A stretch of 33,090 nt of DNA, taken from an uncultured Clostridia bacterium (GTDB lineage: Bacteria > Bacillota > Clostridia > Christensenellales > Borkfalkiaceae). Below are positions 8,839 through 16,073 of the stretch, in pieces. Made by a program: the position numbers and the translations under genes. Positions within the stretch are counted from its first letter, which is position 1. Each line of letters starts with the position of its first letter. The notes beneath the pieces were generated by a model. The model was not told where the DNA came from. It made no database searches and saw only the letters and a program-made list of their open reading frames with translations. The stretch lies in assembly GCA_944367415.1 (NCBI GenBank), contig CALVWN010000061.1, forward strand, positions 1 through 33,090, written 5' to 3'.

Positions 8839-9024
8839 TGTTTCTGTTTTGTAAATATTTCGTCATTGTTTTGTAACGGAGCCCTCGATCTGTGCAGCAA
8901 CTTCTGCAAGCAGGCCGTCTATGCGCTTTTTTCCTTTCCGCCGCACGAGACGAGCGATAAAAAAGTCATCGGTCATGTGTCTTATTTGGAAAAGAGAGGC
9001 GGGCTTATCGAAAACGCCGCCTGA
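8839..9024 (+). pseudogene. 3' remnant of an unidentified protein gene
   Basis: A 61-codon open frame without a start codon runs from a stop at 8836 to TGA at 9022-9024. From about 8881 its translation is protein-like (a Cys-containing helix, then DKKVIGHVSYLEKRGGLIENA), unlike random sequence. It ends 20 bp before a hairpin terminator in the same direction. I read it as the C-terminal end of a gene whose 5' part was lost. The closing motif recalls a C-terminal winged-helix-like segment, but the family is not recognised. Confidence 0.4.
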
Positions 9025-9043
9025 AAATTTAAGCATCAAAAAG

Positions 9044-9072
9044 CAGCTTCCCGAAAATCAGGAAGCTGTTTT
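9044..9072 (+). terminator. Bidirectional hairpin terminator
   Basis: An 8-bp stem CAGCTTCC / GGAAGCTG with a 9-nt loop, followed by TTTTC on the plus strand and CTTTTTG on the minus strand. It ends the remnant gene at 8839-9024. Confidence 0.65.
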
Positions 9073-9196
9073 CATGAACCGATGAAATATGAGATTTGTC
9101 GGTCGGATCATATGGCGAAAAGCGTTTGGACATTGAACGGGCGGATGAAAGGGGTGACGCAAGTTATAAAAACACATACAGACAAGGCGGGGTATC

Positions 9197-9225
9197 TTGC
9201 AACGCACGGGGACTTATGGTATAAT
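9197..9225 (+). promoter_or_regulatory. Promoter of the helical-repeat gene
   Basis: TTGCAA (9197-9202), 17-bp spacer, TATAAT (9220-9225), 48 bp before the chosen start. The same TTGCAA-17-TATAAT arrangement precedes the sugar ATPase gene. Confidence 0.65.
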
Positions 9226-9272
9226 GGTCATCAAATAAGGACATATGCGGCGAAATGCAGGAGGGGGAACAG

Positions 9273-11159
9273 ATGGAACAGGATGCATTCGAGCAGCTCT
9301 TTCGCCTTTGGGGACTGACGAGACGCAACAAGACGCTCGCTTGGAAATACTTTTCGGGGGATGGTGCGGCGGAAGGCGTGCTTGCGCGCGTAACGCCGCA
9401 GACCTTCTCTCCCTCCGACGACGAGAGCGGGCGGGAGATCGCGGCGCTCCTTCGTGCGTTTGCAGGCGGCGGGGAGGGCAAGGTGCTGCGCTTTTTGTGG
9501 GCGATCGGGCGCAGCTCCTCGGTGTTTGCCGCGCGCTTCGACCGCTCCGGTCGCGGCAGCGACTTTCTCTTTCATGCAGCGGCATTGGGCGAGGCGGCTG
9601 CCGCCGCAATGGACGCGGAATGTGCCGCCCGGTATCGTGTCGGGCGCGAAAGGCTTGCCTGTCTGTTTCACCTTGCCGCGCTTCGTCCGGAGCGGCTGGA
9701 GGAGGCGCAGACGCTGCTCTCGGAGGGGTGCACCTCCCCGGCGGGCGCGGTGCTCGCAGGGGCGATCCTTGCTCATTGCGCCGCCCCGTCTGCCGACGGG
9801 GCGGCCCTGCGGAAGCGGCAGACCGAGCGGCTTCTTTGCGCGACGGAGGCGCTCTTGGATGCGGAGCCGTCCTATTGGTTCACCGCCGCCGACCGCGAAA
9901 CCATGAAGGCATACATCCGGGCGGGGGATCTTCGCGCGTTTCCGCAGGCGTCGTCCGCCTCCCGTCCGACGGCATGGCAGGAGCCGTCGGAGGAGCTCCT
10001 CTCGGGGGACTGTTATCGCGGAACGGCCGCCGCCGTGCGCTGTCTTTCCGCTTGTCTTGTCCCCATCCTCGGGCAGGACAGCCGTTTCGCCTGTGCGCTG
10101 CGCGTGATGATGGGGCTGTCGCCTCTCTTTGCGCTGGAGGGCGCGCTGTGTTCCTCCTCTGCAGAGGGGCTGTGCGATCTTCTGCCCCACATTCCGGGCG
10201 GCGGGGCGACGCTCCTTCGCTATGCGGCAAAGTATATGAGGAAGGATCCCGCGGGCATGGCGATCCGCAGGCAGTGTTTGTCTTATGCGGATGCCGCCTT
10301 CGATGTCTGCGGCGCAAGCGAATTTGCGGGGCTGTTCCGCTTTCTGCCTGTCAAGAGCGATGAAGAACGGGAAGAGCGCATGAAAACGTGGCGGGCGCGG
10401 ATCGTCGATCACTTCGCAATGTGCTATACGGCGGCGGAGCAGCCCGCCGTCCGCAGCTATCTCGGGGGTGCGGGGGCTTTCTCGGAGAGCCTTGCGCAGA
10501 TCCGTTCGGTCGGTAAGACGGTGCGCTGTATTCCCGATCATCAATGCATCCTGGAGGGCTATCGGGACGAAGCGGGATGTGACGAGTTTCTCTGCCGCTG
10601 CCTCGTTTTGCTCGCGCTCAGGGGACAGGGCGCAGGCGTCATGTATGTATTTTTCGTGCGCGACCGGGTGATGTGGCTCCAGCCATTCCTGAAAGCGCTG
10701 TTCTCCCTTCGGTTGCCCGTGCGCGACATCCTCTCCGTGCTCGGCGCCATGTACGAGAACACATTCCGGGACGCATGGACGGAACAGATCGACGGGCAGG
10801 TACAGGCATTCTTTTGCTCTGCGGAGGGGATGGATGCCCTCGCGGATTGCGCCCTTCACGGCAGCGCGTCGGAGCGCTGCATGGCGGTGAAGGGACTGGG
10901 CGGTATGGCGGAGCGTGCAGACGGGCTCGTCCGCAAGACGCTCCTTCGCTGCTTCGGGGATGCCTCCGGCCGCGTGCAGCGTGTGCTTGCGGAGGTCTGT
11001 ATCGCGCATCCCGCGTGGGAGCGGGACGTTTTCCCTATGCTGAAGGACAGAAGCGCCGCAAAGCGCGCGCTTGCCGCCCGCGTCCTTGCGGGGATGGGAG
11101 CAAATGGCGCCCCCGACGAGGGGAAGACAGAGGAAGCCTTGGTAAATTTTCAAATTTAA
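9273..11159 (+). CDS. Large alpha-helical repeat protein of unknown function, possibly 3'-truncated
   Basis: An in-frame ATG at 9255 lies within the ribosome site; AGGAGGGGG at 9259-9267 points to the ATG at 9273, giving 628 residues. The protein is Ala/Leu/Arg-rich and predicted all-helical, without signal peptide. Residues from about 510 on look like HEAT repeats (ALADCALHGSASERCMAVKG, then LLRCFGDASGRVQRVLAEVC, then LKDRSAAKRALAARVLAGMG). This recalls the N-terminal repeat part of DUF4132/DUF5724-type proteins, which are usually longer, but I am not certain of the family. The frame ends in ALVNFQI exactly where GC content drops sharply, so the original C-terminus may have been replaced. 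It stands alone with its own promoter. Confidence 0.75.
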   Translation: MEQDAFEQLFRLWGLTRRNKTLAWKYFSGDGAAEGVLARVTPQTFSPSDDESGREIAALLRAFAGGGEGKVLRFLWAIGRSSSVFAARFDRSGRGSDFLFHAAALGEAAAAAMDAECAARYRVGRERLACLFHLAALRPERLEEAQTLLSEGCTSPAGAVLAGAILAHCAAPSADGAALRKRQTERLLCATEALLDAEPSYWFTAADRETMKAYIRAGDLRAFPQASSASRPTAWQEPSEELLSGDCYRGTAAAVRCLSACLVPILGQDSRFACALRVMMGLSPLFALEGALCSSSAEGLCDLLPHIPGGGATLLRYAAKYMRKDPAGMAIRRQCLSYADAAFDVCGASEFAGLFRFLPVKSDEEREERMKTWRARIVDHFAMCYTAAEQPAVRSYLGGAGAFSESLAQIRSVGKTVRCIPDHQCILEGYRDEAGCDEFLCRCLVLLALRGQGAGVMYVFFVRDRVMWLQPFLKALFSLRLPVRDILSVLGAMYENTFRDAWTEQIDGQVQAFFCSAEGMDALADCALHGSASERCMAVKGLGGMAERADGLVRKTLLRCFGDASGRVQRVLAEVCIAHPAWERDVFPMLKDRSAAKRALAARVLAGMGANGAPDEGKTEEALVNFQI

Positions 11160-11232
11160 TGGCAAAATCAGCTGGATTTAAATATGGACTGATTATAGAT
11201 ATAACATCTGCGCTGTTGCCTTAGGGGGCTTT

Positions 11233-11781
11233 ATGTTTGCAAATATATCAAAACAAAAAATCAAAAAAATAATTGTATTGAAATACACTTTTCAACTAAT
11301 ATTGATCCATTTTGTATTAGGAACGATATGCTCTATTGTTGTTTTCCTTGAGGAGTGGATTCGTTTAGGATGGGAGGAAGCGATACAAAGTTATTTTATT
11401 GAATTTCCTGCTTATTTTTTTGGATACGCATTGAGTTTGTTTTGTGGTCTTGCAAATATTTTGTCGGTACTTTCATTTTTTAAGCTAATCGCGGATTGCT
11501 TGAAGGGAGGAGAGGAGGAGCGGAACATAGCTTTACAAAATGTACTGCCGAACTATGAATTACAAACGATACGAGAAAGTAAAAGGTTTATGTGCGATAC
11601 TTTTTCTCGGAAAAAGAACTTGGAATTATTGCTCTATGATGAAAATAAAAATAAATACAGATTTTATTGGAATGAAAGTTACGGGGAATTGGACGAGAAT
11701 AAATTATTTGAAGCGAAAACATTGCGCATAAAATACTTTCCAAGGTCTAAAATTATTTTCAGTTGTGAAATTATCGATTAA
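11233..11781 (+). CDS. AT-rich hypothetical membrane protein, probably acquired
   Basis: The 182-residue protein has two membrane segments (about residues 18-40 and 56-84) and a charged cytoplasmic C-terminal domain rich in Lys, Asn, Glu and Tyr. GGGGG lies just before the ATG. Codon use is AT-rich (AAA, ATA, TTT), unlike every neighbour, and GC content is far below the window average. The gene lies between a possibly truncated gene and transposon remnants, so horizontal origin is likely. I do not recognise the family. Small two-TM proteins of this kind occur as immunity or accessory genes, but nothing here proves it. Confidence 0.65.
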   Translation: MFANISKQKIKKIIVLKYTFQLILIHFVLGTICSIVVFLEEWIRLGWEEAIQSYFIEFPAYFFGYALSLFCGLANILSVLSFFKLIADCLKGGEEERNIALQNVLPNYELQTIRESKRFMCDTFSRKKNLELLLYDENKNKYRFYWNESYGELDENKLFEAKTLRIKYFPRSKIIFSCEIID

Positions 11782-11812
11782 GCTGGGTAGAATAAATTAA
11801 TGAAAATTACAA

Positions 11813-11848
11813 AAAAATCAGGCAAAGGATTTCCTTTGCCTGATTTTT
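11813..11848 (+). terminator. Strong intrinsic terminator of the AT-rich gene
   Basis: A 17-bp stem (AAAAATCAGGCAAAGGA with its complement) with a tiny loop and flanking A and T tracts, so it could work in both directions. It lies 30 bp after the stop of the AT-rich membrane gene. Confidence 0.85.
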
Positions 11849-11864
11849 GTTAAAACCATTAGAT

Positions 11865-11909
11865 ATGATATGCCCTCAAAAGTTGGACAGACTTTTGGGG
11901 GCATATCAT
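11865..11909. repeat. 45-bp palindrome resembling insertion-sequence ends
   Basis: Two 19-bp arms (ATGATATGCCCTCAAAAGT and ATGATATGCCCCCAAAAGT in inverse orientation; one mismatch) flank a 7-bp loop TGGACAG. The CCCCAAAAGTNNGACA core is like the terminal repeats of many IS3/IS150-type elements in Firmicutes. No transposase of that family is adjacent, so it may be an abutted pair of ends, a MITE-like relic, or a hairpin left by an element. Confidence 0.6.
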
Positions 11910-12051
11910 ACGCGGGTGGATAATTATTTTCAGGGTGCTACAGGGAATTTAACGCAATATATAAAAAGAGAAGAAAAAAGTATGGGCTTGTTTTTTTGGA
12001 AGTGAGCATAATATATCGAAGCTAATGGTGGCTTTCTACTACGTTTATACT
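11910..12051. other. Intergenic, AT-rich; decayed mobile-element sequence
   Basis: No intact gene. On the minus strand it continues the transposase remnant with frequent stop codons, so it is likely decayed IS30-element sequence or unrelated filler. Confidence 0.4.
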
Positions 12052-12336
12052 TCAATTGTCCTTGATCTTGACCGCAATATAGTATCTCGTTTTCCTCTCC
12101 GCAAGCGTCGCAAAGCAGACTTTGCTCTTTCCTTGCCCCGATACAACCGTATCTGCTTCCCAATGCCCGAATTCTTTGCGGCTATATACGCTTTTATCTC
12201 TCTTGCGGATACTTTCCCCCGTCGTGAATCTCCCGCCGTTTCCCATACGCTTGCGCGTCTTTCTCTTCCTGCGCAGGTTTTTGAGGGAATATCCCTGAAA
12301 AAAGTATAATTCCGCAGATTTGTATGAACTCTTTTT
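12052..12336 (-). mobile_element. IS30-family transposase fragment (pseudogene)
   Basis: The open frame (about 94 codons) translates to a Lys/Arg-rich segment (NLRRKRKTRKR) followed by GRFTTGESIRKR and then FGHWEADTVVSGQGKSKV, ATLAERKTRYYIAVKIKDN. This order is characteristic of the middle of IS30-family transposases, including the first catalytic Asp in HWEADTVV. The N-terminal helix-turn-helix and the rest of the DDE domain (second D and E) are missing, so it is a dead internal fragment, about a quarter of a full-length protein. No start with ribosome site is visible. Terminal inverted repeats of the original element were not identified. Confidence 0.85.
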
Positions 12337-12371
12337 TCATTTCCGGCCGTTGCGTTTCATAGTATAATTCA

Positions 12372-12397
12372 TGCCTCGCGGCGGTCGCCGCGAGGCA
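12372..12397 (-). terminator. GC-rich hairpin after the membrane-protein gene
   Basis: A perfect 12-bp stem (TGCCTCGCGGCG / CGCCGCGAGGCA) lies 16 bp after the stop of the minus-strand gene. The minus side lacks a T-tract (ATGAATTATA), so termination efficiency is uncertain. The plus side is T-richer. Confidence 0.5.
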
Positions 12398-12412
12398 CGT
12401 TCGTTTTATGTT

Positions 12413-13336
12413 TCATGCCGCCCGGTCGGCGGTATTTTTGCGGGCGCGGGCGTGCAGGGTATCGGCGAGCACGGCGAGGACGAGGAGCAGCGCGGCGAGC
12501 ATCGTAAAGGCGGGAACGCCCCAGACGAACAGGATGAGTATCTCGTCCGTTCCGGTCGCGAGAGACGCCTCGCAGATCGCCGCGAGGAGGGCGAACAGCG
12601 CGGTGAGCGACGCCCGCAGCAGGATCGGTTTGCGCTGCTGGGCAATGTTCCCGAGCAGGCGTTCTGCGAGAAGCACGCCGCATACGGCATAGCCGATGAG
12701 AAAGAGAAAGAAACATACCGCCGCGCCTCCGGGAGCCGTTTCGGCATAGAGGACGCACAGCCCTGCCCTGTCCTCCGACGCGACGGCGCCCGTCGAAAAG
12801 AGCGCGCTCATCGCGAGCAGCAGAAGGAGCGCCGTCACGGCGGCGATGACGCGCGGCACCGCTTCGCCCGCCGGCTCCCGTCCCTTTGCGAGAAGAAAGA
12901 GGATGACGGAGGCGAGGACGCCCGCTCCGACGAGGCACAGCCCCGCGACGGTCGCTCCGTTCAGGCGCAGCGTGCCCTTTGCTGCACAGGCGGAAAAGAG
13001 CATGAGTGCGGCGAGGTAGCCGGCGCACACGGCGTAACTGAAATAGAGGGAGTCCCTGCGGCTCTTGCCGCGCAGGAAGCGCACATAGCGCAGGAGGGTG
13101 AGGACGAGCAGCGCGCACTCCGCCGCAAGCGAAAGGGCGGCGGCACAGACGCCGAACGCGCCGCCTTCGCCCTGCGGAGCGAACAGCCCGAGCAGCGTGA
13201 CGCGCCCGGTGCCGTCGAACCCGATCAGGAAGGTGAAGATCGCGGCGCAGAGGGCGGCAAACAGGGCGCACAGCTCGCCCGCGGGGGCGAGGCGGCGCAC
13301 GTCGCGCGCTTTGAGCATGGAACGAAAATCGGTCAT
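12413..13336 (-). CDS. Polytopic membrane protein of unknown function
   Basis: The open frame reaches 13384, but the ATG at 13336 is chosen because AAAGGAG lies five bases before it and a promoter covers the upstream codons. The 307-residue product is almost entirely hydrophobic Ala/Leu segments, with about eight predicted membrane spans in a four-plus-four arrangement. Each half has short Arg/Lys-rich loops (RYVRFLRGKSRR; QQRKPILLR). No transporter or enzyme motif is seen. It has its own promoter and no operon partners. Its divergent neighbour is the sugar-importer ATPase, but nothing ties the two together functionally. Confidence 0.72.
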   Translation of the reverse strand: MTDFRSMLKARDVRRLAPAGELCALFAALCAAIFTFLIGFDGTGRVTLLGLFAPQGEGGAFGVCAAALSLAAECALLVLTLLRYVRFLRGKSRRDSLYFSYAVCAGYLAALMLFSACAAKGTLRLNGATVAGLCLVGAGVLASVILFLLAKGREPAGEAVPRVIAAVTALLLLLAMSALFSTGAVASEDRAGLCVLYAETAPGGAAVCFFLFLIGYAVCGVLLAERLLGNIAQQRKPILLRASLTALFALLAAICEASLATGTDEILILFVWGVPAFTMLAALLLVLAVLADTLHARARKNTADRAA

Positions 13337-13355
13337 ATTGTCTCCTTTCCGTTCT

Positions 13356-13384
13356 ATTGTAACACGCGCGAGGGGAACGGTCAA
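13356..13384 (-). promoter_or_regulatory. Promoter of the polytopic membrane protein
   Basis: TTGACC (13379-13384), 17-bp spacer, TACAAT (13356-13361), reading on the minus strand, 20 bp before the ATG at 13336. Confidence 0.7.
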
Positions 13385-13449
13385 GGAACGCGTGGAAAAA
13401 TTTGGGCAAAATTTACAAGATCGGGGGGCAACTTTGTATCAATTGACTA

Positions 13450-13478
13450 TTGCAATTTTTGCGCCCATCGGGTATAAT
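13450..13478 (+). promoter_or_regulatory. Promoter of the sugar ABC ATPase gene
   Basis: TTGCAA (13450-13455), 17-bp spacer, TATAAT (13473-13478). A TTGACT at 13443-13448 overlaps but its spacing (24 bp) is too long. A GGGAGG ribosome site follows before the ATG at 13514. Confidence 0.7.
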
Positions 13479-13513
13479 AGAGAAAATCCATTGAAATCGG
13501 TAGGGAGGAAATT

Positions 13514-14902
13514 ATGTCCGGTCTGTTGCTCAAAGGCATCAACAAGATCTATCCAGGCGGAAACCAGGCGGTGTTCAACTTCACCCTTGATATCCGTGAC
13601 AAAGAATTCATCGTCTTCGTCGGCCCCTCCGGCTGCGGTAAGTCGACCACGCTGCGTATGATCGCAGGGCTTGAGGAGATCTCTTCGGGCGAACTGTACA
13701 TTGACGGCAAGCTCGTCAACGACGTCGTCCCCAAGGACAGAGATATCGCGATGGTCTTCCAGAACTACGCACTCTATCCTCATATGTCCGTGTACGACAA
13801 CATGGCATTCGGCCTCAAACTCAGAAAAGTCCCCAAGGACGTCATCGACGAGAAGGTCAAGGCAGCGGCGGAGATCCTCGGCATCACCGATTACCTCTCC
13901 CGTAAGCCCAAGGCGCTCTCCGGCGGTCAGCGTCAGCGTGTCGCGCTCGGCAGAACCATCGTCCGTGAGCCGAAGGTCTTCCTTCTGGACGAGCCTCTGT
14001 CCAACCTCGATGCAAAGCTCCGTGCGCAGATGAGAACGGAGATCTCCAAGCTGCACGTCCGTCTTGCGACGACGTTCATCTACGTCACGCACGACCAGAT
14101 CGAGGCAATGACGATGGGTACCCGTATCGTCGTCATGAAGGACGGCTTCATGCAGCAGGTCGATACCCCTCAGAACCTCTACGACTATCCCATCAACCTG
14201 TTCGTCGCAGGCTTCATCGGCACCCCTCAGATGAACTTCTTCAAGAAGTCCACCATCACCGAGGAGAACGGCAAGGTCTACGTCAACTTCATCGGCGGCA
14301 ACAAGATCCTCCTGCCCAAGTCGATGGTCGTCAAGATCAAGAACCTCGATGACTACAAGAACACGGGCAAGGAAGTCACGCTCGGTGTCCGTCCCGAAGA
14401 TATCCACGAGGATCAGGCGTTCATCTCCACGTCGCCCGACACCGTTGTCAAGGCGCGCGTCGACGTCATCGAAAAGCTCGGTGCCGAGACGCAGATCTAC
14501 TGCGACGTCGACTACGAGAACGACAGAAACATCATCGTCGACAACGCGGCGCAGATGATCGCAAAGATCTCCTCGCGTGCGTCCGTCGAGCTGGGCGAGA
14601 TCGTCGAGCTTGCATTCGATGCGAAGCACATCCATCTCTTCGACGGCTATACGGAGTCCACGATGCTCGAGCGCGATGAGCACTATGAAGTCATTCCCGA
14701 GAATGCGGAAGGCGCAGCGTTCGTGCCGCCCACACCGCAGGAGATGCAGGCGCAGATCGATGCTGCCCGCGTCGTCACGAAGGAAATGAAGAAGCAGGCA
14801 AAGCGCGACGCCAAGATGGAAGCGCACCGCCAGGCTGCCGCTGCCAAGGAGGAAGCTGCCAAGGCAGAGCAGGAAGCGTCCGAGGAACCCAAGGACGAGT
14901 AA
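13514..14902 (+). CDS. ugpC: Sugar ABC importer ATP-binding protein, MsmX/UgpC type, with charged tail
   Basis: The 462-residue ATPase has Walker A GPSGCGKST (residues 37-45), Q-loop VFQNYALYPHM, signature LSGGQRQRVALGR, Walker B VFLLDEPLSNLD and switch His THDQIEAM, followed by the MalK-type C-terminal regulatory fold with GVRPEDI. This class (MsmX, UgpC, MalK) often serves several sugar importers that lack their own ATPase, such as the one at 148-3794. The last 70 residues (about 392 on) are an Ala/Lys/Glu-rich likely coiled coil with repeated EEAAKAEQEASEE-like sequence. Ordinary members are about 360-375 residues, so this tail is unusual. Codon bias is strong (AAG, GTC, ATC), as for a highly expressed gene. 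It has its own promoter and terminator. Confidence 0.95.
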   Translation: MSGLLLKGINKIYPGGNQAVFNFTLDIRDKEFIVFVGPSGCGKSTTLRMIAGLEEISSGELYIDGKLVNDVVPKDRDIAMVFQNYALYPHMSVYDNMAFGLKLRKVPKDVIDEKVKAAAEILGITDYLSRKPKALSGGQRQRVALGRTIVREPKVFLLDEPLSNLDAKLRAQMRTEISKLHVRLATTFIYVTHDQIEAMTMGTRIVVMKDGFMQQVDTPQNLYDYPINLFVAGFIGTPQMNFFKKSTITEENGKVYVNFIGGNKILLPKSMVVKIKNLDDYKNTGKEVTLGVRPEDIHEDQAFISTSPDTVVKARVDVIEKLGAETQIYCDVDYENDRNIIVDNAAQMIAKISSRASVELGEIVELAFDAKHIHLFDGYTESTMLERDEHYEVIPENAEGAAFVPPTPQEMQAQIDAARVVTKEMKKQAKRDAKMEAHRQAAAAKEEAAKAEQEASEEPKDE

Positions 14903-14917
14903 CATTTGACGCAAAGG

Positions 14918-14948
14918 AAGACGCCCGTCGCTGCGACGGGCGTCTTTT
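14918..14948 (+). terminator. Intrinsic terminator of the sugar ATPase gene
   Basis: A 13-bp stem AAGACGCCCGTCG / CGACGGGCGTCTT with CTG loop and TTTT tail, 16 bp after the stop. Confidence 0.9.
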
Positions 14949-14970
14949 GCGCGATGCGGTGCGTAAATCG

Positions 14971-15000
14971 TTGACAAAACGCGCGGAAATGTAGTAAGAT
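14971..15000 (+). promoter_or_regulatory. Promoter of the metal-transporter gene
   Basis: Consensus TTGACA (14971-14976), 18-bp spacer, TAAGAT (14995-15000). The leader is only about 25 nt, too short for a Mn riboswitch of the yybP-ykoY type. Confidence 0.75.
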
Positions 15001-15030
15001 AGAGCGAATTCTTTCAGGAGGCAGGAAACC

Positions 15031-16023
15031 ATGTGGGACGTCGTTTTGGATGCGCTGCTTGACACGCTCAAGCTCTTTCCTTTCCTGCTGCTTCTGTATA
15101 TCCTCATCGAACTCATGGAGCACAACACCCGCGTGGGGCGGGCAAACCGTGCGCTTGCGGGGAAGTGGGCACCCCTTCTGGGGAGCGCCACCGGGCTGAT
15201 CCCCATGTGCGGCTTCTCCGTCATGGCGGCAAAGCTGTACGAGAAGAAGTATCTCACCCTCGGCACGCTGCTCGCGGTGTTCATCGCCACCAGTGACGAG
15301 GCGTTCCTCGTCATGCTCGTCTCGGAGATGAGCTGGATGAACAAGCTCGTCTCCATTCTCTCCATGTGCGGCATCAAGCTCGTCCTGGGCGCGCTGATCG
15401 GCTATGCCGCCGACCTCTTGTTCCGTCCTTCCCTCCAACCCATGCCCGTGCTCGACTTCGAGGAACATGAACATGATCACGATCACGAGCACGAACATGA
15501 ACACGAGCACGACCATGACCATGATCACGATCACGAGCATGACCATGATCACGACCATGACGACGAATTTATGGCGTGTGAACACAAGCACGGCAAGTGG
15601 GGGACGCTCTCCGTCTACCTCTTTACGCCGCTCCGGCACGCGCTGCAGGTCTCGGCGTTCGTGCTCATCGTCAATCTCATATTCGGCTTTTTGTTTTATT
15701 TTATCGGCGAAGATCGGGTCATCGCGTTCCTGCAGGGGAGCGGCTATTGGTATCAGCCGCTCATCTGCGCGCTCCTGGGGTTTGTGCCCAACTGCGCCTC
15801 CTCCGTCATTTTGGCGGAGGTGTATGCGATGGGGGGCATCGCCTTCGGCAGCTGCCTTGCGGGGCTTGTCGTCAATGCGGGGCTGGGGTATCTCGTGCTG
15901 TTCCGGAACTTCGGCGCATGGAAGCGCAATCTCGCCGTCAGTCTCTTTCTCATCGCGCTCGGCATCGGCGTCGGGTATGCGGTGAACGCCGTGGCGCTCG
16001 CGCTGCCGCCCCTTTCGCTCTGA
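15031..16023 (+). CDS. Putative manganese/metal exporter (ArsP_2-like) with histidine-rich loop
   Basis: The 330-residue membrane protein resembles the putative manganese transporter/permease family (DUF11449, ArsP_2). It has about eight spans in two halves. Each half carries a small polar motif: IPMCGFSVMAA in the first and VPNCASSVILAEVY in the second, as in that family. The central cytoplasmic loop (residues 146-178) is a run of 16 His alternating with Asp/Glu, a likely metal-binding sensor or buffer. AGGAGG lies nine bases before the ATG. Substrate could be Mn, Zn or another divalent cation; the sequence does not decide. It is monocistronic with its own promoter. Confidence 0.8.
   Translation: MWDVVLDALLDTLKLFPFLLLLYILIELMEHNTRVGRANRALAGKWAPLLGSATGLIPMCGFSVMAAKLYEKKYLTLGTLLAVFIATSDEAFLVMLVSEMSWMNKLVSILSMCGIKLVLGALIGYAADLLFRPSLQPMPVLDFEEHEHDHDHEHEHEHEHDHDHDHDHEHDHDHDHDDEFMACEHKHGKWGTLSVYLFTPLRHALQVSAFVLIVNLIFGFLFYFIGEDRVIAFLQGSGYWYQPLICALLGFVPNCASSVILAEVYAMGGIAFGSCLAGLVVNAGLGYLVLFRNFGAWKRNLAVSLFLIALGIGVGYAVNAVALALPPLSL
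15466..15564 (+). repeat. Coding tandem repeat for the His-Asp/Glu loop
   Basis: CATGAN, CACGAN and GATCAC hexamers repeat imperfectly through 33 codons, encoding 16 His each followed by an acidic residue. Slippage in such hexamers could change loop length. Confidence 0.9.
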
Positions 16024-16026
16024 ACA

Positions 16027-16056
16027 TTGACAAAGGGGCGGGCGGTGTGATATAAT
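16027..16056 (+). promoter_or_regulatory. Promoter of the hisC operon
   Basis: TTGACA (16027-16032) and TATAAT (16051-16056) with an 18-bp spacer, both perfect, followed by a GGAGGA ribosome site and the ATG at 16074. Confidence 0.85.
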
Positions 16057-16073
16057 CGAGGCGGAGGACAGAC

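Noticed and set aside
9082..9318. A 78-codon plus-strand frame crossing the promoter and start of the helical-repeat gene
   Set aside because: No ribosome site, contains the promoter of the next gene and overlaps its start; sequence is not protein-like.
9231..11165. A 644-codon antisense frame under the helical-repeat gene
   Set aside because: Arg/Pro/His-rich shadow of GC-rich coding sequence; the sense gene has promoter, ribosome site and sensible composition.
11930..12163. A 77-codon minus-strand frame beside the IS30 fragment
   Set aside because: It is a shifted frame over the same transposase DNA and decayed sequence; not a separate gene.
12280..12294. TTTTGAGGGAATATC resembles one arm of the palindrome at 11865-11909
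   Set aside because: It lies inside IS30 coding sequence; the match is short and probably chance.
15466..15564. Short tandem repeats that could suggest a CRISPR or VNTR
   Set aside because: They are in-frame His-Asp/Glu codons of the metal transporter, without spacers.
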